This document shows positions 60,803-64,000 of a stretch of 64,000 nt of DNA, one piece after another (position 1 is the stretch's first letter; every line of letters begins with the position of its first letter). The stretch lies in contig NZ_JACYHF010000016.1 in NCBI RefSeq assembly GCF_016482685.1, positions 1 through 64,000 on the forward strand, written 5' to 3'. The notes beneath the pieces are model-generated. The model worked only from the letters and a program-made list of their open reading frames with translations. It was not told the origin of the DNA and made no database searches. The position numbers and the translations under genes were made by a program. The DNA is from Streptomyces sp. DSM 110735 (GTDB lineage: Bacteria; Actinomycetota; Actinomycetes; Streptomycetales; Streptomycetaceae).

Positions 60803-61525
60803 GTGCGGATCGTCGTCACCAACTGCAACACCACCACCGCCATGACGGAGGAGATCGTCGGCGCGGCCCGTGCCGTGGCCGCTCCGGGCACGACGGTGAC
60901 CGGACTGACCCCCGCCTGGGGTCCGGAGTCGGCGGAGGGCTGGCTCGACAGCCACCTCTCCGCGGCTGCCGTCCTGGACACGCTGCGCACGTACGACGGT
61001 CCGCCGTACGACGCGGTGGTCATGGCAGGCTTCGGCGAGCACGGGCGCGAAGGCGTAAGGGAGTTGGTGGACGTGCCGGTCGTGGACATCACGGAGGCAG
61101 CCGCCCACCTCGCCTGCCTGCTCGGCCGGCGCTACGCCGTGGTGACCACCCTCGACCGGTCGCGCGGTCAGATCGAGGACAGCCTGGAGACGGCGGGCGT
61201 CGCCCGCAACTGCGCGGCGGTGATCGGAACCGGACTCGGCGTCCTGGAACTGACCGACGACCCGGAACGCACCGAGGCCGCCTTTGTGACCGCCGCCGAA
61301 CGGGCCGTTCGGGAAGGAGCGGAGGTACTGGTCCTCGGCTGCGCCGGAATGGCGGGACTGCGGCGGGAGTTGGGCGACCGGCTCGGTCTGCCGGTGATCG
61401 ACGGTGTCGTGGCGGCGGTGAAGCTGGCGGAGTCGCTCGTCGCGCTGGGACTGACGACGAGCCGGGTGGGGAGTTACGCCAAGCCCCTTGCCAAGCGGCG
61501 GACATGGGGCCGCCCCGCACCGTGA
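60803..61525 (+). CDS. Asp/Glu/hydantoin racemase family protein
   Basis: 240 residues. MRIVVTNCNTTTAMTEEIVGAAR carries the first catalytic Cys in the TNxNTT-type motif, and EVLVLGCAGMAGLRRELG the second Cys, as in hydantoin and allantoin racemases of the Asp/Glu racemase superfamily. Starts GTG 60803, 5 bp after the transporter stop, with GAGAGGA as ribosome binding site; co-transcribed with it. Epimerises the imported ring compound before stereospecific hydrolysis; no hydantoinase is in view. Confidence 0.9.
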   Translation: MRIVVTNCNTTTAMTEEIVGAARAVAAPGTTVTGLTPAWGPESAEGWLDSHLSAAAVLDTLRTYDGPPYDAVVMAGFGEHGREGVRELVDVPVVDITEAAAHLACLLGRRYAVVTTLDRSRGQIEDSLETAGVARNCAAVIGTGLGVLELTDDPERTEAAFVTAAERAVREGAEVLVLGCAGMAGLRRELGDRLGLPVIDGVVAAVKLAESLVALGLTTSRVGSYAKPLAKRRTWGRPAP

Positions 61526-61539
61526 CGGCGCGGGGCGGC
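61509..61539. terminator. Bidirectional terminator after the racemase gene
   Basis: 10-bp perfect stem GCCGCCCCGC (61509-61518) with its complement (61530-61539), 11-base loop, overlapping the last codons of the racemase and facing the convergent ligase gene. Confidence 0.8.
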
Positions 61540-61559
61540 TCGCACTGGCGGCTTGGGCG

Positions 61560-63119
61560 TCAGACCGTGGCGGCGGCGGCGAGGCGGCGCAGCTCCTTCT
61601 TGTCCGGCTTGCCCACGTCGGTCAGGGGCAGTTCGGACGGAAAGGTGATGCGGGCGGGCTCGTACATCGCGCCGCGCGCCGCCCGGACCATCGCGCGCAG
61701 CTCGTCGGCGCCGGTGGTGGAGCCGGGGGCGAGCAGCACGGCGGCGTGGACCTGCTCCATGCGATCCTGGTCGCGGACGCCGAACACCGCGCTCTGCCGG
61801 ACCTCGGGGTGGCTGTTGAGCAGGTCTTCCAGCTCGGTGGTGTACACATGGCCGCCGACCACGACGATCATGTCCTTGATGCGGTCCACGACGGTGAGAT
61901 AGCCGTCGTCGTCGCGGAAGCCGATGTCACCGGTGTGCAGCCAGCCGTCCTTCAGCACCTCGGCGGTCAGCTCGGGCTGCTTCCAGTAGCCCTCCATCGC
62001 CATGGCGGAGCGGACGCAGATCTCGCCGTGCTCACCGTTGGGCAGCACCTTGCCGTTCTCGTCGCGGATGTCCACCTCGACCCCCGGCAGGATCCGTCCG
62101 GCGGTGCGCAGCCGCTCGGGGCGGTCCGGGTCGTGGTCGGCGGGGGAGAGGATGCTGATGATGCCGGCCTCGTTCTGGCCGTAGCCCTGCATCAGGACCG
62201 GACCCAGGCGCCGTACCGCCTCGGCGATCCGGGTGGGGGACGCCTGGCAGCCGCCGTACACCACCTGGCGGAGCGAAGAGGTGTCGGTTCGCTCCATGTG
62301 GGGGTGATCCAGGATCTGGTACAGCAGGGGAGGCAGCAGCCACATGTGGGTGATGCGCTCGCGCTCGATGGCGCCGAGCACCTCACCGGGCGCGAAGTCG
62401 TCCAGCAGGACCACGGTGCCACCGGTCTCCAGCACACCGTCGGCGAGCATCCCGGCCGCGTGCGCGATGGTGGTGACGATGAGCTGGCGGGGCGGCGTGC
62501 TGCCGTCGTCGTCCGGACGCGCGGCGCGCTGCTCCTGCACCTGGCGGTAGGTGGTGCAGATCCCCTTGGGGTGACCGGTGGTGCCGCCGGTGTGCCGGAT
62601 GGCGCAGATGTCGTCGGGCTCGGCCTGGCTGGGGAAGGGCTCGGGGGACTGGAGGGCGGCCAGGGCGAGCAGGTCCTGGGCGTCGGGCGCGTCCTGATCG
62701 GGTCCGGCAGGACCGAGGGTGAGCACGGACTTCACGGCGACGGCCCCGACGATCTCCTCCGCGCGCCGCGTCATCCGGGGGTCGACGACCAGCGCCCGGG
62801 TCTCCACGTCCCGCACGATGGCGGCCTGCACGTCCGGCGCGAGCTTGTTGTACAGGTGATTGACCTGCGCGCCGATCAGATTCGCGGCGTACCGCAGCGC
62901 GATCGCCTCGGGCAGGTTGCCGCTGAGCAGGGTGACCGTCTGTCCCCGCTCGATTCCCTGCGCCTGAAGCGCCCACGCCATCCGGTGCACGAGGTCGTGG
63001 AACTCCCCGGCACCGATACGGTGACCGCCGTGCACGAGCGCTTCCCGGCCGGGTGCGTCCCGCAGACCCTCGAGGATGTCTTCCACATGGCTGCGGAAGC
63101 GGGGGGCGACGTCGGACAT
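61560..63119 (-). CDS. AMP-forming acyl/aryl-CoA ligase-like enzyme (ANL superfamily)
   Basis: 519 residues. P-loop-like ICAIRHTGGTTGHPKGICTTY (about 178-198), A5 region VLMQGYGQNEAGIISIL, A7 DGWLHTGDIGFRDDDGYLTVVDRIKDMIVVVGGHVYTTELEDLL and A10 PLTDVGKPDKKELRRL with the catalytic Lys. Activates a carboxylic acid as acyl-AMP, then probably passes it to CoA; the acid is unknown (no stand-alone carrier protein nearby). AGGAGGT precedes the ATG at 63119 by 8 bases; the frame is open to 63266. Confidence 0.92.
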   Translation of the reverse strand: MSDVAPRFRSHVEDILEGLRDAPGREALVHGGHRIGAGEFHDLVHRMAWALQAQGIERGQTVTLLSGNLPEAIALRYAANLIGAQVNHLYNKLAPDVQAAIVRDVETRALVVDPRMTRRAEEIVGAVAVKSVLTLGPAGPDQDAPDAQDLLALAALQSPEPFPSQAEPDDICAIRHTGGTTGHPKGICTTYRQVQEQRAARPDDDGSTPPRQLIVTTIAHAAGMLADGVLETGGTVVLLDDFAPGEVLGAIERERITHMWLLPPLLYQILDHPHMERTDTSSLRQVVYGGCQASPTRIAEAVRRLGPVLMQGYGQNEAGIISILSPADHDPDRPERLRTAGRILPGVEVDIRDENGKVLPNGEHGEICVRSAMAMEGYWKQPELTAEVLKDGWLHTGDIGFRDDDGYLTVVDRIKDMIVVVGGHVYTTELEDLLNSHPEVRQSAVFGVRDQDRMEQVHAAVLLAPGSTTGADELRAMVRAARGAMYEPARITFPSELPLTDVGKPDKKELRRLAAAATV

Positions 63120-63213
63120 CTGCTGGACCTCCTGAACCGGCCCGCCGCCTCGGCGTGCCGGTCTCCATAACTGTTCTCTGTGGGGGGAATGGTGGCCCTG
63201 ACCTGCGGAAAGG

Positions 63214-63540
63214 TTGCCCAGGCCAACCAAGATCGACTTTATGCCGAGGGGGCGGGACGTGGCCAACCGGGTGAGCGTCCGGCGTCGGAATTCGGCCCGG
63301 CGCGGGGAGCGGGGAACGCGTCATGGGGCCGCGCGGGAACGGCTGTTCGCGACCTTTGGCGGGGGTGGGGAGGGGTTCGAGTGTCCGGAATCATGCGCTG
63401 GGGGTGGGCTGGTTTCCGTGGGCGGACGGCTGTCGCCCCAACGCCTCTGCTCCCTCGCGGGCATGTTCTGTGAGGGCGACGACGCGGAGCGCCCGTTCGA
63501 CGGACGCCATCTCGACGGGACGACAGGAGAAGCCCCTTGA
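63214..63540 (+). CDS. Possible small Arg/Cys-containing protein (doubtful)
   Basis: 108 residues if started at TTG 63214. MPRPTKIDFMPRGRDVANRV is basic; the second half has four Cys (FECPESCAGGG, RLCSLAGMFC), perhaps a metal-binding or HNH-like remnant. GGAAAGG sits directly at the start, which is too close, and codon bias is only moderate. In favour: its TGA overlaps the TTG start of the DUF402 gene (63537-63540), as in a coupled pair. I would not rely on it. Confidence 0.35.
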   Translation: MPRPTKIDFMPRGRDVANRVSVRRRNSARRGERGTRHGAARERLFATFGGGGEGFECPESCAGGGLVSVGGRLSPQRLCSLAGMFCEGDDAERPFDGRHLDGTTGEAP

Positions 63541-64000
63541 CCAGTCCTTTCCAACCCGGCCGGACGGTCGTACGGCGGGACGTACACCACAGCGGTCAGG
63601 TACGCCACGTATGGAGCGAGCACTCGCTGCGCGTCCTCGCCGACACCGGTGACGCCCTGGAAGCGGCCTGCGCGCCCGGGGCGGAGACGCGTTGGCCCGC
63701 CCTGTATGCCAAGTCCCTTGCGGAGGGCGACCTTTCCGCTCGGGGCAGGGCGTTCGACGCTCTGGCGACGGGGATGTGGGAGCAGACCTCCGGCCGCTGG
63801 CGGGAGACCGAGCTGCGGATCTGGAAGCCGTCCACCGCCTGGTTCAGCGTCAACGCCTTCTACACCGGGACCGGTCTGCGGAACTGGTACGTGAACTTCG
63901 AGCGCCCCATGCTCCGCACCGCCGACGGCTTCGACACCTTCGACCTCGCCGTGGATCTCCTCGTCACCCCCGATCTCGCCCGCTGGGAATGGAAGGACGA
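63537..64000 (+). CDS. DUF402-family protein (N-terminal part)
   Basis: About 154 residues visible; cut by the right edge. It opens MTSPFQPGRTVVRRDVHHSG and contains WYVNFERPMLRTADGFDTFDLAVDLLVTPDLARWEWKDE, the DUF402 core (WYVNxxxP...G..T.DLxLDLxVxPD) of FomD/Ntdp-like nucleotide phosphohydrolases. Family members hydrolyse CMP- or UDP-linked or nucleoside di/triphosphate substrates with divalent metal; the Asp/Glu ligands lie in this visible stretch. Start TTG 63537, with AGGAGA 6 bases upstream. Confidence 0.85.
   Translation, partial: MTSPFQPGRTVVRRDVHHSGQVRHVWSEHSLRVLADTGDALEAACAPGAETRWPALYAKSLAEGDLSARGRAFDALATGMWEQTSGRWRETELRIWKPSTAWFSVNAFYTGTGLRNWYVNFERPMLRTADGFDTFDLAVDLLVTPDLARWEWKD

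Overview
The window reads as the chromosome of a Streptomyces or a very close relative. Base composition is very GC-rich with strong third-position GC bias in the real genes. GTG and TTG starts are common, and the gene content is typical of the genus: GlgE/TreS alpha-glucan genes, SpoIIE-type phosphatases, an MmyB-like regulator, class F sortase and DUF5133. I see no rRNA, tRNA or CRISPR array. The species cannot be told from the sequence.

Layout. (1) 1-6.3 kb: alpha-glucan/trehalose metabolism, with treS (cut by the window edge) and glgE on the minus strand, a DUF5133 gene, and divergently a GHKL-type protein coupled to glycogen debranching enzyme glgX. (2) 6.3-18.3 kb: housekeeping and stress genes, including a VOC protein, a SigB/F-type sigma factor, a MarR-ABC exporter operon with a perfect operator, an NPP1-type secreted protein, an ATP-dependent DNA ligase, a DoxX-peroxiredoxin pair, a TauD-type dioxygenase, an LLM oxidoreductase and an MmyB-like regulator. 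(3) 18.6-28.8 kb: secreted degradative enzymes (multidomain M4 protease; GH64 beta-1,3-glucanase under a CebR-like palindrome), then assorted enzymes, a PucR-type regulator, a serine hydrolase and a membrane SpoIIE phosphatase. (4) 28.9-31.1 kb: a graspetide RiPP cluster (precursor, ATP-grasp ligase, Gfo/Idh/MocA oxidoreductase). (5) 31.3-48.4 kb: a sortase with its probable surface substrate, a TetR-SGNH operon, an unusually long GAPDH, a GT-C mannosyltransferase-like protein, a stress-signalling group (SpoIIE phosphatase, MASE1, GHKL kinase, CsbD), a KhtTU-type cation/proton antiporter, an aldo/keto reductase and a ProP-like transporter.

(6) 48.5-53.5 kb looks like an acquired accessory segment. 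It holds a 1,218-residue HTH-NACHT NTPase (NLR-like) with four in-frame TTA codons, a small XRE regulator, a small hypothetical gene and a truncated IS3-like transposase with a plausible -1 slippery site. (7) 53.7-56.8 kb holds the most novel-looking module. A 70-residue peptide gene, a hairpin, an M50 'peptide zinc metalloprotease' with a PqqD-like N-terminal region, and a secreted four-cysteine protein are arranged as an operon, the last two overlapping by ATGA. I read this as a peptide maturation/export system of uncharacterised type. (8) 57.7-64 kb: a small secreted protein, a GntR regulator divergent from an NCS1 transporter plus Asp/Glu/hydantoin racemase (nitrogen-ring compound use), an AMP-forming ligase, and a DUF402 gene cut by the window edge.

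Many intergenic regions carry clean inverted repeats that serve as terminators or candidate operators. They are listed individually.
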